Assembly: GCA_028278335.1 (NCBI GenBank)
Contig: JANQEN010000033.1
Coordinates: 1-59,183 of the forward strand
DNA from: Chitinivibrionales bacterium
GTDB lineage: Bacteria; Fibrobacterota; Chitinivibrionia; Chitinivibrionales; JANQEN01
DNA: 59,183 nt
Reading direction: 5' to 3'
The notes beneath the pieces are model-generated. The model was not told the DNA's origin, made no database searches, and saw nothing but the letters and a program-made list of their open reading frames with translations. Below, one piece after another: positions 9,429-18,585 of this stretch. Position 1 is the stretch's first letter; every line of letters begins with the position of its first letter. The translations under genes and the position numbers were made by a program.

Positions 9429-10390
9429 TTCAACCCTCCCCCCCGACCCCTACTCCCATTCATGGGAGAGGGGAGAAGTTGTCATTGCGAGGAGGGTCGC
9501 GACGTGGCAATCTCGTTTTTTGAGCCAATTTATTGAGTTGTGGTATAGCTTTTATGGTAGAAGGGTAATGCAAAAATGTCAATCTAAATTGGCGCCCTCC
9601 AACCTCCCGGAGGGAGGCTTATATTGTTAATGTCTTTTACATATTGTCTCGGATGCCCCTTGCGAAAAGTAAACGTGCCTTATTACGTGTGGCACGATCG
9701 CCCTCGATCGTGGTAGTCAAATCAATCCAAAACATCTTATATAAAACAGACTTGTGTTGTCAACCTTCATCCCCAAGTTAAAAGATCCTGCACTACAGGA
9801 TCGCTTTCTCTCCCAATCATGGTAGGGAGGTAAGGTTGCTTTTGTCATTGCGAGGAGCGTAGCGACGTGGCAATCTCTCTTTTTGAGCCAATTTTTGTGA
9901 TTTACGTGTGCCACTGTTCCCCTGAACAGTGTTCTTATTCATGGTAGATGGGGAATGCAAAATGTCAATATGATTTGGCGCCCTCCAACCTCCCGGAAGA
10001 AGGCTTATATTGTTAATGTCTTTTACATATTGTCTCGGATGCCCCTTGCGAAAAGTAAACGTGCCTTATTACGTGTGGCACGATCACCCTCGATCGTGGT
10101 AATCAAATCAATCTAAACTTCTGTAATAATTTATAAAAGAATCCTCTCTTGTCAACCTTCACCCCCAACCTCTTCTCCTAACCAAGGGATTCGCTGGTCA
10201 GCTGAAAATGCAGTCGTACCAGCGTCTGCTGCGCGGTGCATCGCTTTGCTCGCAATGACATGAGTCAAGTTAATGAATTGTGGTGTAGCTTTCATGGTAG
10301 AAAGGATGTAAATTGTCAATATTGTTTGGCGCCCTCCAACCTCCCGGAGGGAGGCTTATAAGGAGTGTAATTATTGTTTTAGTCAAATGT
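9429..10390 (+). repeat. Three copies of a composite intergenic repeat
   Basis: Three successive partial copies, about 9429-9622, 9640-10010 and 10018-10390. Modules in order: a conserved GTGTGGCAC hairpin (9693-9712 and 10079-10098), a segment containing TCATTGCGAGGAG, a CGCTGGT/ACCAGCG hairpin (copy 3), then TTGGCGCCCTCCAACCTCCC with a CCTCCC-GGA-GGGAGG hairpin. Sister copies occur near 12.2, 43.3, 44.4, 45.1 and 45.6 kb. The short open frames here are translations of the repeat, not genes. Confidence 0.85.
9904..9933 (+). repeat. Variant CCCT-loop hairpin with a swapped stem
   Basis: The usual module is ACGTGTGGCAC-GATCG-CCCT-CGATC-GTG. Here the same 30-base frame reads ACGTGTGCCAC-TGTTC-CCCT-GAACA-GTG. 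Five stem pairs have changed together while the CAC/GTG base and CCCT loop stay fixed, which is covariation. Confidence 0.75.
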
Positions 10391-10439
10391 CCATGCAATC
10401 AGTGTAATCCTATAATCAGAGATAATAAGTGGTTCAGAC

Positions 10440-10474
10440 AAAAAAACGGGAACCATCTTTCCTGACAGTTCCCG
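10440..10474 (-). terminator. Terminator of the DUF6261-like gene
   Basis: On the minus strand CGGGAAC (10474-10468) pairs with GTTCCCG (10453-10447) and is followed by six U. It lies just beyond the stop codon of the gene at 10503. Confidence 0.85.
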
Positions 10475-10502
10475 CTATTCTCCTATGTCTGAGAATTGCT
10501 CT

Positions 10503-11309
10503 TTACTCATACACAGGAGTCTCCTCTTCTACTGGGGGCTCATTGTCACTGTTTTGATCTCTACTCACTGATGCCCGGGTGCGAGCATTAGCTTCTATGA
10601 TCATCTCAATGACATCTCCCACAATATCAGGCATACCAGCACTATTGCGACGAGCACCAAAATCAATGGCATCCAGGGTTGACAAAAGAGCCTCAATAAG
10701 GTTCTTTCGCGCTTTGCTTTCCACTGGAGTCATATCACTACTTATATCCTCGATCCTGGTCTGCTTGAGTGTCTCATACTCATTTTGCACAGTACCTAAT
10801 TGATCAATTAGGGACTGCAACGAAATTTGCGCCACCCATTGAGCAATTGGCTCTTGTGTACTTTTTTGCAGAAGCTGATCAACAAGCTTGGAAGTCGCAC
10901 TATAGGAGAGGTTTTGGTTGGTCCACAGGCCACACTCCTGCATCTCCTTTTTAAGGCTATGGGCTGCAGCAACCCCATCAGGATCAGAAGGCATTTTTAA
11001 TGCCACACCAATCTGACGCTTGAGTGCAATATAGAGCGAAGTTCTTTGGTCATGCTTTTCTTTAATCCTAACAGTCAAGGGGTGCTTGCTGTTCTTATTA
11101 AAGGCTGCTTTAAATTTCTCTGTTGCCTCTGTGACGGCAACAACATAGTCATTCAAGGGACCAACCTGGCCTTCCGGTTCTTCAAGAAGACCAAGCAGAC
11201 CAATTGAAAATTCATAAAGAACAGAATTCGTTATATCAGTTACTAACAATTTACCAGTTTGCGTAAACATATTAAAATCCTTTCGATTAATGATTGTTGG
11301 TTGATTCAT
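10503..11309 (-). CDS. DUF6261-like protein of unknown function
   Basis: The product has no signal peptide or membrane segment. It is mostly helical, with a repeated-helix pattern (GLLGLLEEPEGQVGPLNDYVVAV; LVDQLLQ; LIEALLSTLDAIDFGARRN) and an acidic tail (DNEPPVEEETPVYE). The N-terminal INRKDFNMFTQT resembles the opening of DUF6261 proteins, which are common in Bacteroidota. No biochemical role is known. The start is uncertain: ATG 11309 retains the family-like N-terminus, while ATG 11270 has the better ribosome-binding site (AAAGGA, 7 bases). The open frame extends to 11342. It has its own terminator and is isolated among repeats, suggesting an acquired gene. Confidence 0.65.
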   Translation of the reverse strand: MNQPTIINRKDFNMFTQTGKLLVTDITNSVLYEFSIGLLGLLEEPEGQVGPLNDYVVAVTEATEKFKAAFNKNSKHPLTVRIKEKHDQRTSLYIALKRQIGVALKMPSDPDGVAAAHSLKKEMQECGLWTNQNLSYSATSKLVDQLLQKSTQEPIAQWVAQISLQSLIDQLGTVQNEYETLKQTRIEDISSDMTPVESKARKNLIEALLSTLDAIDFGARRNSAGMPDIVGDVIEMIIEANARTRASVSRDQNSDNEPPVEEETPVYE

Positions 11310-11636
11310 GGTTTGGACCAAGCATACGATCCATCCATGCACATTTTTTACTTCTTCTGTTGTTACAGTGCTTCTACGGTAGTTTTAAAACCTTCATCAT
11401 AACCTCCTTTCTTTTGTTAATAGTTTTTCTTTTTTATTCTTCTACTAGCAATATGACATTCAAAAGCGACAATCGAGCGACAGAAAAGCGACAATTTGGC
11501 GACATTTTGATGACATTTTAGTGACAATACTATAAGAATTGATGAAGGTTTCTTAATATCACCCGCTGAGAAGACCCGTTTTAGCCTGGATATTCGCCAG
11601 GGGAATTGCCCTAAATGAGCAGTAATCGCCAATTAT

Positions 11637-12150
11637 GTTTCATAAGGTTGTGAGCCGAAGAGTTGGTTCGATACATTTTGTTTCTTAAGGTATTGAAGAG
11701 GAGAGTTGGCTCAATACATTGTGTTTCTTAAGGTAGTGAACAGGGGAATTGACTCAGCACATTTTGTTTCTTAAGGTAGTGAGCAGGGGAGTTGGTTCAG
11801 GACATTGTGTTTCTTCAGGTAGTGAGCAGGGGAGTTGGCTCTGCACATTTTGTTTCTCAAGGTAGTGAGTAGGAGAGTTGGTTCAGTACATTGTGTTTCT
11901 TAAGGTTGTGAACCAGAGATTTAGTTCAGTACAGAATGTTTCTTAAGGTTGTGAATCAAAGAGTTGGCTCATTGCAGTATGTTTCTTAAGGTTGTGAATC
12001 GAAGAGTTGGTTCAGTACAATACATCTCTTAATATGGTGAATTAGAGAGTTGGCCGGATACTTTGCGTTGTTTAAGGTAGTGAACTAAAGAGTTGGTTCA
12101 CTACCTTACGTTTCTGAAGATAGTAAGTCAAAAGGTGGGTTGGCAACCAT
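11637..12150 (+). repeat. 43-bp tandem repeat array, 12 diverged units
   Basis: Units start at 11637, 11680, 11723, 11766, 11809 and so on every 43 bases to 12110. The consensus begins GTTTCTTAAGGTAGTGA, then a variable part, GAGTTGGTTCA and GTACAT. Each unit can form a hairpin between TAGTGAAC and GTTCACTA. In the unit at 12067 this is perfect over 10 bp (12076-12085 with 12096-12105). The period is not a multiple of three, and no frame is open through it, so it is not coding. The preceding bases, 11343-11636, hold the upstream region of the minus-strand gene and nothing else recognised. Confidence 0.9.
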
Positions 12151-12165
12151 AAGAAACTTTGGACG

Positions 12166-12610
12166 CGAATGCCCCTTACGAAAAACAAACTTACCTCAAT
12201 ACGTGTGGCACGATCGCCCTCGATCGTGGTAACCATGTCAATATAAAACATCTTTTATAAATTAAAAAAGAACCCGCTCTTTTCAACCCTCACCCCCAAC
12301 CCCCACTTTTGGGAGAGGGGATGTAAATTTGTCATCGCGAGCGTAGCGCGGCGATCTCAACTCTCAAACATATATGATAGAAGGGGAACGTAAAAAATTC
12401 AATTTATATTGGCACCCTCCAACCTGAAGGGAGTCTTATAAGGAAGTCAATTAATTGTTTTGGTTAAATTCTTTTATAATCTGTGTCATCCAATTATCTG
12501 AGACTATCAGTGGTTCAGACAAAAAAACGCGCGGATACCCCTTACGAAAAACAAACTTACCTTAATAAGTGTGGCACGATCGCCCTCGATCGTGGTCATC
12601 GAGCTCATCT
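12166..12610 (+). repeat. Composite intergenic repeat, one copy plus a fragment
   Basis: It contains two GTGTGGCAC...GTG hairpins with CCCT loops (12209-12228 and 12575-12594) and a degenerate CCCTCCAACCT module near 12415. It belongs to the same family as 9429-10390. Confidence 0.8.
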
Positions 12611-12971
12611 TTGAAGCGAGGGGCGTCAGCCCCATCCAAAAACTTAACCTCGTTAATATTAAAATCTATCTCTATAAACAACTAACAAAAGACAAACAAA
12701 AAATATTTGCCTGTCAAATTAGGCAAAATGTATTTAATAAGTGTTCATGAATTGATGTTCCATGGGTGTTATTGAGCTGTTATACAAAATGTAATAGAAG
12801 TAAAATAACTGAAAAATGAAAAAAGTCGTAATGCGTAACTCGTTGATAATAGTTGGGTTAATAGGAAAAATAGGAATTAGCGACACCGTTGTCGCTTTTT
12901 TAACTTGCAAAAATATGTATATTGCATTATAGCTGACGAATTAGATTGAAATTATAGGAGGAGAAACTCAT
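12611..12971 (+). other. Gene-free stretch that may encode a small RNA
   Basis: No gene is visible before the terminator at 12879-12901. The stretch holds GGGGC-GTCA-GCCCC near 12620-12634 and TTTGCCT-GTCAAATT-AGGCAAA near 12707-12729. A strong terminator with no upstream gene suggests a short transcript, but no clear promoter could be assigned. Confidence 0.35.
12879..12901 (+). terminator. Rho-independent terminator without an upstream gene
   Basis: AGCGACA-CCGT-TGTCGCT is a perfect 7-bp stem followed by five or six T. It insulates the surface-protein operon starting at 13093 from upstream transcription. Confidence 0.85.
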
Positions 12972-13112
12972 TTGGGTACTATTGGGTCTTTTCTAAAAGC
13001 AAATCAAATTGTTTGTTCTGATAATAATTACATACACTTTTTCAATTGTAATGATAGAGAATATCAATCTTCATCATTGATAGGAGTAAAAAATGGATGC
13101 CTGTCGTTTTAG
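12972..13112 (+). CDS. Possible 46-aa upstream ORF with TTG start
   Basis: AGGAGGAG (12956-12963) is the strongest ribosome-binding sequence in this neighbourhood and stands 8 bases before a TTG. The frame then runs 46 codons and ends 20 bases inside the next gene, whose own AGGAG lies within this ORF. That layout suggests translational coupling or a leader peptide. The product is not recognisable, so this may be fortuitous. Confidence 0.35.
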   Translation: MGTIGSFLKANQIVCSDNNYIHFFNCNDREYQSSSLIGVKNGCLSF

Positions 13113-15027
13113 GAAATTAGGTGTGCAAATTTTGGTCATTTTATTTGTGGTAACTGGGATGGTCCAAATGTCTTTTGGCCAAATCTATTCAAGTTGGACC
13201 CATTCTAAGGATGTTGTCCTTAATACCAGCCCATCTGGAGCAGATGTTGTCAGTACCCAAACCAATTTTCCCGTTCTTGTTCGGTTATATGGGGCAGACT
13301 TTCCTGCAGAAGCAAAATCTGATGGCTCGGATATTCGATTTGCAACCTCCGATGAAGCAACAGCCCTTTCCTATGAGATAGAGGATTGGAACAACGGTGC
13401 CAGTACCGCAGAGATATGGGTTCTGGTCAGCTCGATCCAAGGTAACAATGCAACCCAATATATTAAGATATATTGGGGTAATGCCTCTGCATCTGATGAA
13501 TCTAATAGTCAGGCTGTTTTTGGCAGCTCCAATGGATTCGTTGGTGCCTGGCATCTCCATGATAATATGAATGATGCTACGGCAAACAACAACACCATCA
13601 CCAATAGTGGTAGTGCTGATGCAGCATGCCTTATTGCGGATGGTCAGCAGCTTGATGGGAGCAATGACTATTTAGACTTTCCTGCAGCAAATATGTCCGC
13701 TGGGCGATCAGAGCTTACCCTTTCTATGTGGGTGAAAGTGGATGAAAGTACTTCCTCAAATACTATTTGGGATGAATATTACAACTCTAATTATTGGCAG
13801 TTTTCTATTCGACAAGATTACTGGCATACACGGGATGCTTCAACAGGAACCTCAGGGAGCAGAGATAATAATCTCTCCATGCCTTCGCTGACTGTCGGCA
13901 GTTGGACCTATTTAACCTTTGTTTACAGTGTGTCTGGCAATGTTAAAGCAATCTATGCAAATGGTGTTTTATCTAACTCCACAAGCACCTCAATTGATGC
14001 ACTCACCTCTGAGCGTGATGCTGCTCGATTTGGCTATCCTGCTGATGGTGATAATTTTGATGGTCAGGTTGATGAGATACAGTTTGCCAGTGTGGCCCGC
14101 TCTGCTGACTGGATTAAGCTTGCTTATGAAAACCAAAGAAGCAGTCAAACCTTGGTTGAGTTTGTAGATGCTGCAACGTACACGGTTTCTTACAATGGTA
14201 ATGGAGCCACAGGAGGCACAGTTCCAACCGACGGCAATTCCTATCTTGCTGGCGCTACCGTAACTGTTTTAGGGAACACCGGAAATCTAGCCAATAGCGG
14301 GTATACCTTTGCTGGATGGAATACAGCAGCCAATGGAACCGGTGATGCCTATGCTGGTAGTCAAACATTTACCATGGGTAGTGCTAATGTAACACTCTAT
14401 GCTCAGTGGACATCAAATCCAACCTATAGTGTGACCTACAATGCTAATGGCGCAACTGGAGGGACAACTCCAATAGATGATAATGCGTATGTTGCTGGTG
14501 CAACCGTCACTGTGCTGGAAAACACTGGTAACTTAGAACAATCGGGTTTTTGCTTTGCAGGATGGAACACGAGCGCCGATGGCTTAGGCACTACCTATAG
14601 TGAAGGAGCGACCTTTACTATTGGTTCTGCAAATGTGACCCTCTATGCAGTTTGGAATGGTGGAATTTGTTCTGAATATGAATATCCAAATGTTTGCGGT
14701 GCTGAACAGAACATGAAGGTTGATGGTCAGATAAAGTGTAATTCCCTTTTAATCCACGATTGGCTTTTTACGCAGAAGGGTAGTCAAGTAGAGGCTCCCG
14801 ACTATGTATTTAAAAAGGGCTATGATTTAAAGTCTTTAAAAGAAATTGAAGCCTATATTACGCAGCATGGCCATTTGCCTGAAGTTCCCAATGCTGCGGA
14901 ATTTAAAGAAAAAGGTGTTGACATGATACAGTTAAACTTTCTTCTTCTAAAAAAGATTGAGGAAATGACCCTCCACCTTATTCGCCAGGAAAAAGAGATA
15001 GAAAAGCTTAAAAAAAAGCAGCAATAA
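13093..15027 (+). CDS. Secreted LamG/InlB-repeat surface protein with coiled-coil tail
   Basis: 644 residues with signal peptide (LVILFVVTGMVQMSFG). Domains in order: a DUF2341-type region (about 50-130, FPVLVRLYG... IYWGN), a concanavalin-like LamG domain (about 150-345), and two InlB B-repeats (Listeria-Bacteroides repeats, about 357-440 and 440-525, each with YTFAGWNT/CFAGWNT and ANVTLYA). The tail has the DYVFKKGYDLKSLKEIEAYI...GHLPEVP...LLLKKIEEMTLHLI pattern ending in a coiled coil; I know this module from the ends of tail-fibre-like and Rhs-associated proteins of Bacteroidota. It is the first gene of the Rhs cluster. AGGAG precedes the ATG. Probable role: adhesion or scaffold. The exact partner is unknown. 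Confidence 0.85.
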   Translation: MDACRFRKLGVQILVILFVVTGMVQMSFGQIYSSWTHSKDVVLNTSPSGADVVSTQTNFPVLVRLYGADFPAEAKSDGSDIRFATSDEATALSYEIEDWNNGASTAEIWVLVSSIQGNNATQYIKIYWGNASASDESNSQAVFGSSNGFVGAWHLHDNMNDATANNNTITNSGSADAACLIADGQQLDGSNDYLDFPAANMSAGRSELTLSMWVKVDESTSSNTIWDEYYNSNYWQFSIRQDYWHTRDASTGTSGSRDNNLSMPSLTVGSWTYLTFVYSVSGNVKAIYANGVLSNSTSTSIDALTSERDAARFGYPADGDNFDGQVDEIQFASVARSADWIKLAYENQRSSQTLVEFVDAATYTVSYNGNGATGGTVPTDGNSYLAGATVTVLGNTGNLANSGYTFAGWNTAANGTGDAYAGSQTFTMGSANVTLYAQWTSNPTYSVTYNANGATGGTTPIDDNAYVAGATVTVLENTGNLEQSGFCFAGWNTSADGLGTTYSEGATFTIGSANVTLYAVWNGGICSEYEYPNVCGAEQNMKVDGQIKCNSLLIHDWLFTQKGSQVEAPDYVFKKGYDLKSLKEIEAYITQHGHLPEVPNAAEFKEKGVDMIQLNFLLLKKIEEMTLHLIRQEKEIEKLKKKQQ

Positions 15028-15082
15028 ATTAATTATAAAAAAATAACGCGCAATAATTTTCCAAACTATGGAGAATGATCCT

Positions 15083-17380
15083 GTGAATATATTAAAAAAT
15101 GCAATTGTGATACTCGGTGTCCTTGTTTGTATGGCCTTGGCTAGTGAGCCCAATTTTATTAAGACAACCATAAAATCGGATTTACCAGAAAATGATATTG
15201 TCACCAAGAGTTATGGTGATGGTCTTGGTAAAAAGATACAGCACCATATTCGTTTGAATGGACTCAATGCAGCACTTATTGCTGGATCCATCCACGATGA
15301 AGTTGGGAGACCTTGGAAAGAGGTTTTACCCTATGTGTCTAATGAGTGTGTACTGCAGTACGATGCTGATAAGTTGGACGTACAATCGAACGAATTTTAT
15401 TCTCAAGAACTTGGAATGACAATTACCCACGCCTATTCGGAGAGTCGCTATTATCCATCTCCCCTGATGCGGGTAAAGGTGAGTGGTGCTGCGGGAAAAC
15501 CTTTTTCTGTTGACCCTTCAGAGGGACATCCCTCTAGAGTGTGGTTTTTAGGTGTGCCAAGTCCTGGATCAGGGTATACTGAGCTTGATGCCTATTTTGA
15601 AAGGGATAAAACAGTCCGTACTGGATTTATAAAATCTTCAATCCTAAATGACATCGCGACCAACATTGCGGATACTATTATAATAGAACAAACAATTCCA
15701 CAGTTTCTCAAGGATAAGATTCCATTAGGAGAAGCTCCAGAGCTATCACACTATCTTACTGTTTCAATGGGCCCTAATAAAGGTTTTTCACAAGAATTAA
15801 AGGATGGCAGGGGAAATGTAGTTGCAACATGGGCAGACCCTAATTTATCGGAAGATTATGATGAAATTCGTACTCAGAACACCTATGATATACTTGGGAA
15901 TCTTCGTGAGGAGATTGATCCCTTAGGATTACAAACAATCTATTCCTATAATAAATTAGGGCAATTAGAGGAAAAGAACTCACCCGATGCAGGAAAGGTT
16001 ACCTTTACCTATGACGAATTAGGACGAGTTATCGAGACGGTTAATGAAAATTTTAGAAGTGCCGAGAAAAAATTGGTAAGCTCCTTTGATGCCTTTGGCA
16101 GGGATATTCTTGTTTCAGTTCATAGAGCAGCAGGTATGCATGAATATGTGACGCCAAAAATTAGAAAAGTTTTTGATGTTCCCGACGATGCTGCCATATA
16201 TATACAAAACACCACAGTAGCCAAAGATTTACATGAGGCGGAAAGCTTTATTGCTGCAGCAGAACTGAAAAATACCAAGGGCCGCCTGGTTGCTATCATT
16301 GCCTATGGTGAAGAGTGTCTAGAACAGTTTTCCCAATCTCCCAATAAAGAACCAACCTATACTGATAAAATTATTGAGCTATTCAGTTACGATATTGAGG
16401 GACGCGTTGATAAAAAGTATAAACTGATACCCTCACTTCCAATGCATGTAACTCAGATTACCTATGATATCCAGGGTAAAGTGCTTACAGAAACAGTTGA
16501 TAATGGTAGTGGAACACCTATTGTTACCCAGTTTACCTATACACCGCAACAGCAGCTCTATCAGGTTATTCGCAATGGAAAAGTTGCTATTACGCACCAA
16601 TATAATGAAATAGGACAGTTAATCAAAAAGCTCTATGGTAATGGCGAGAATGATAAGGTTGTCCAATATAAATACACCTTACGGGGGTGGACAAAAAAAA
16701 TAGCCGCAGGCTCAGAGCAAAACAAGCTCTTTTACCAGACGCTTGAGTATGAGGAGGGTAATCAGTACAATGGAAACATTGCACGGAGTACCATTGAGCA
16801 GGAATTTGCAGCTGGAAATAGCGCAAACGAATTAATTGATTGTAATTATAGATATGACAATGTTAATCGATTGACTTCTGTGCATAATAAAGGCGATGGT
16901 TCCTCTACATTAATTGATGATGATGATGATAATTTTGATGCTGCCTATTCCTATGATGTTAATGGAAGAATTGTTTCAAAAAAAGAGGGATTGATTCCCG
17001 ATCCACAAAACCCCGAAACAAAGAAATTTTGTGATTGGGGCGCCTATGAATATTATGACGGTAAGAATCAATTGAAAAATATTGAAAACTCACCACGAGC
17101 CAGTATCCCCTTAGGTGCAAGTGAACACAACTTTATCTATGATAAAAACGGAAATATGATTTGGGACCGCTATAAAAAAATGGTTGTTACCTATGATTGG
17201 CGTGATCTGCCAGTGCAATTTACCTTCTATGATACCAAAAATGCAGTTTTTCAATTGACCTCTGATCAGGATGTGAAAAACATTGATTCAAATACAAACT
17301 TTAAAAAGCTCTGGTACGTCACCATGAAGTATGATGCCAATGGAAACAGAGTGTTAAAAAAGGTTTATAAGAAAGGATAG
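15083..17380 (+). CDS. Exported YD-repeat (Rhs-type) protein lacking the Rhs core
   Basis: GTG at 15083 is favoured over ATG 15068: GGAG at 15070-15073 overlaps that ATG and sits 9 bases before the GTG, and the product then starts directly with a signal peptide (NILKNAIVILGVLVCMALAS). An N-terminal DUF6443-like region leads into YD repeats: TYDILGNLREEIDPLG, SYNKLGQLEEKNSPDAG, TYDELGRVIETV, SYDVNGRIVSKK, YDKNGNMIWD and KYDANGNRVLKK. It stops there, with no DxxGxxxxRYYDPxxGRW core or toxin domain. Known Rhs proteins wrap YD repeats into a hollow shell around the toxin. This one would supply shell segments only, the core being encoded 17 kb downstream. The next gene starts 9 bases later. Confidence 0.85.
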   Translation: MNILKNAIVILGVLVCMALASEPNFIKTTIKSDLPENDIVTKSYGDGLGKKIQHHIRLNGLNAALIAGSIHDEVGRPWKEVLPYVSNECVLQYDADKLDVQSNEFYSQELGMTITHAYSESRYYPSPLMRVKVSGAAGKPFSVDPSEGHPSRVWFLGVPSPGSGYTELDAYFERDKTVRTGFIKSSILNDIATNIADTIIIEQTIPQFLKDKIPLGEAPELSHYLTVSMGPNKGFSQELKDGRGNVVATWADPNLSEDYDEIRTQNTYDILGNLREEIDPLGLQTIYSYNKLGQLEEKNSPDAGKVTFTYDELGRVIETVNENFRSAEKKLVSSFDAFGRDILVSVHRAAGMHEYVTPKIRKVFDVPDDAAIYIQNTTVAKDLHEAESFIAAAELKNTKGRLVAIIAYGEECLEQFSQSPNKEPTYTDKIIELFSYDIEGRVDKKYKLIPSLPMHVTQITYDIQGKVLTETVDNGSGTPIVTQFTYTPQQQLYQVIRNGKVAITHQYNEIGQLIKKLYGNGENDKVVQYKYTLRGWTKKIAAGSEQNKLFYQTLEYEEGNQYNGNIARSTIEQEFAAGNSANELIDCNYRYDNVNRLTSVHNKGDGSSTLIDDDDDNFDAAYSYDVNGRIVSKKEGLIPDPQNPETKKFCDWGAYEYYDGKNQLKNIENSPRASIPLGASEHNFIYDKNGNMIWDRYKKMVVTYDWRDLPVQFTFYDTKNAVFQLTSDQDVKNIDSNTNFKKLWYVTMKYDANGNRVLKKVYKKG

Positions 17381-17389
17381 TTTTTACCC

Positions 17390-17965
17390 ATGCCACAACA
17401 GAATACCCAACCAGAAAAAAATAAAAATAATGCACTGATACCAGCTATACTGGTCTCTTCTATCTGTGCCTTGATTGTTTCCCTTGTCATCGTTCTTGTT
17501 GTATCTCCAACACCAAAAATTGCCTATGTTGATACTGCAAAACTCATGATTGGCTTTAATGAAGCTGCCAAAGTTGACAAAGAGCTAAAAGAGGTTGAAG
17601 AGGAGTGGAAAGAGAAGTTAAAGATATTGCAGGACTCTGTGGCTGCTCATATTGAGGTCATGAATAAAGAGTATGACAAAGCACCCTTAAAAAAGAAAAA
17701 GGAGCTGCAAACCAAACTGACCATACATAACCAGACCGTTAACAATTTTCGTAGTGCCAATGTAAAAAAGATGCAGGAACTTCAGCAAGAGAAAATGAAA
17801 TCCATAATGGATAAGGCCAATTTATACCTTATGGAATATGGCAAAAAACATAACTACAACATGATTTTTGGCACAGCCACTGGCGGGAGTATTCTCTATG
17901 GTGATCAGTCCAATTATGACATAACCGAGCAGATCATTAAGGGTCTTAATGAACGTTACAAATAG
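17390..17965 (+). CDS. OmpH/Skp-like periplasmic coiled-coil chaperone, membrane-tethered
   Basis: 191 residues. An N-terminal transmembrane or signal-anchor helix (about 17-42) is followed by KIAYVDTAKLMIGF, the typical opening of the OmpH/Skp family. A long charged coiled-coil hairpin (about 60-140) follows, then the returning strand NMIFGTATGGSILYGDQSNYDIT and a terminal helix. Skp proteins are trimeric chaperones that hold unfolded outer-membrane proteins. Normally ompH sits beside bamA or lpxD. Here it lies inside an Rhs operon with a 3-base gap to the next gene, suggesting a dedicated chaperone for the exported giant proteins. Confidence 0.88.
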   Translation: MPQQNTQPEKNKNNALIPAILVSSICALIVSLVIVLVVSPTPKIAYVDTAKLMIGFNEAAKVDKELKEVEEEWKEKLKILQDSVAAHIEVMNKEYDKAPLKKKKELQTKLTIHNQTVNNFRSANVKKMQELQQEKMKSIMDKANLYLMEYGKKHNYNMIFGTATGGSILYGDQSNYDITEQIIKGLNERYK

Positions 17966-17968
17966 TTT

Positions 17969-18580
17969 ATGAATCTAGATAAAAACAGCTTAGTGCAATT
18001 ATTTATAATTTGCCTTATGGGTTTTTGTTGCTCCTGTACCACGCGCATCAAACCAGAAGAGTATATGGACTACATGCGTAAGCATTCAGAGAAATTTAGC
18101 AGAACTTTTAAACGACATGGAGTCTCTGCGACAATAAGCTATCGACCAAATGAGCTCTATGCTGCACAACACATGATTGCCGATGATTCTATGACCGTTG
18201 ATAGTGCCATGAAGCCCTTTGAAAATTCTTTACTCTTTACCCTTGCCATAAGTGCTGATAGCATTGGCAATAAAAGTCTTCTCTTAGAAAGAGATGGTAA
18301 AGCAGGATTTTCAACCAATGTTTTTAAGCACACCTTTGGCCATAAAGAGGACATTTTTCTTTTGTACAAGCAAGATACAGTCAAGTGTTTTGACTATCGC
18401 TTTGAACGCTCCTTTGGCATGAGCAATGAAGAAACCTTTGTCATTGGTTTTAATAAAAACGAAATAAAAAACAATTTACATAAATACCATTTGATTATTC
18501 GCAATATTGCTGTAGAACTTGGTACTATTGATTGTGCAATAAAACAGGTAATACATAAAGCGCCGCAATTGAAAGGCTAA
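17969..18580 (+). CDS. Small lipoprotein of the Rhs cluster
   Basis: 203 residues. A type II signal peptide is apparent: hydrophobic LVQLFIICLMGF followed by CCSC, with the lipidated cysteine at about 24-26. The mature part (MDYMRKHSEKFSRTFKRHG... and ISYRPNELYAAQHMI) has mixed alpha/beta character and no family I recognise. It is packed between the OmpH-like gene (3-base gap) and the 2013-aa gene (5-base gap). It is presumably an outer- or inner-membrane accessory in export or assembly of the cluster products. Confidence 0.72.
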   Translation: MNLDKNSLVQLFIICLMGFCCSCTTRIKPEEYMDYMRKHSEKFSRTFKRHGVSATISYRPNELYAAQHMIADDSMTVDSAMKPFENSLLFTLAISADSIGNKSLLLERDGKAGFSTNVFKHTFGHKEDIFLLYKQDTVKCFDYRFERSFGMSNEETFVIGFNKNEIKNNLHKYHLIIRNIAVELGTIDCAIKQVIHKAPQLKG

Positions 18581-18585
18581 TATCG

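Noticed and set aside
9385..9914. Small ORFs between the kinase and the DUF6261-like gene
   Set aside because: They are translations of the composite repeat, whose copies carry different frames and stops.
11637..12150. CRISPR array
   Set aside because: There are no distinct spacers: the whole 43-bp unit repeats with scattered substitutions, and no cas gene is in the window.
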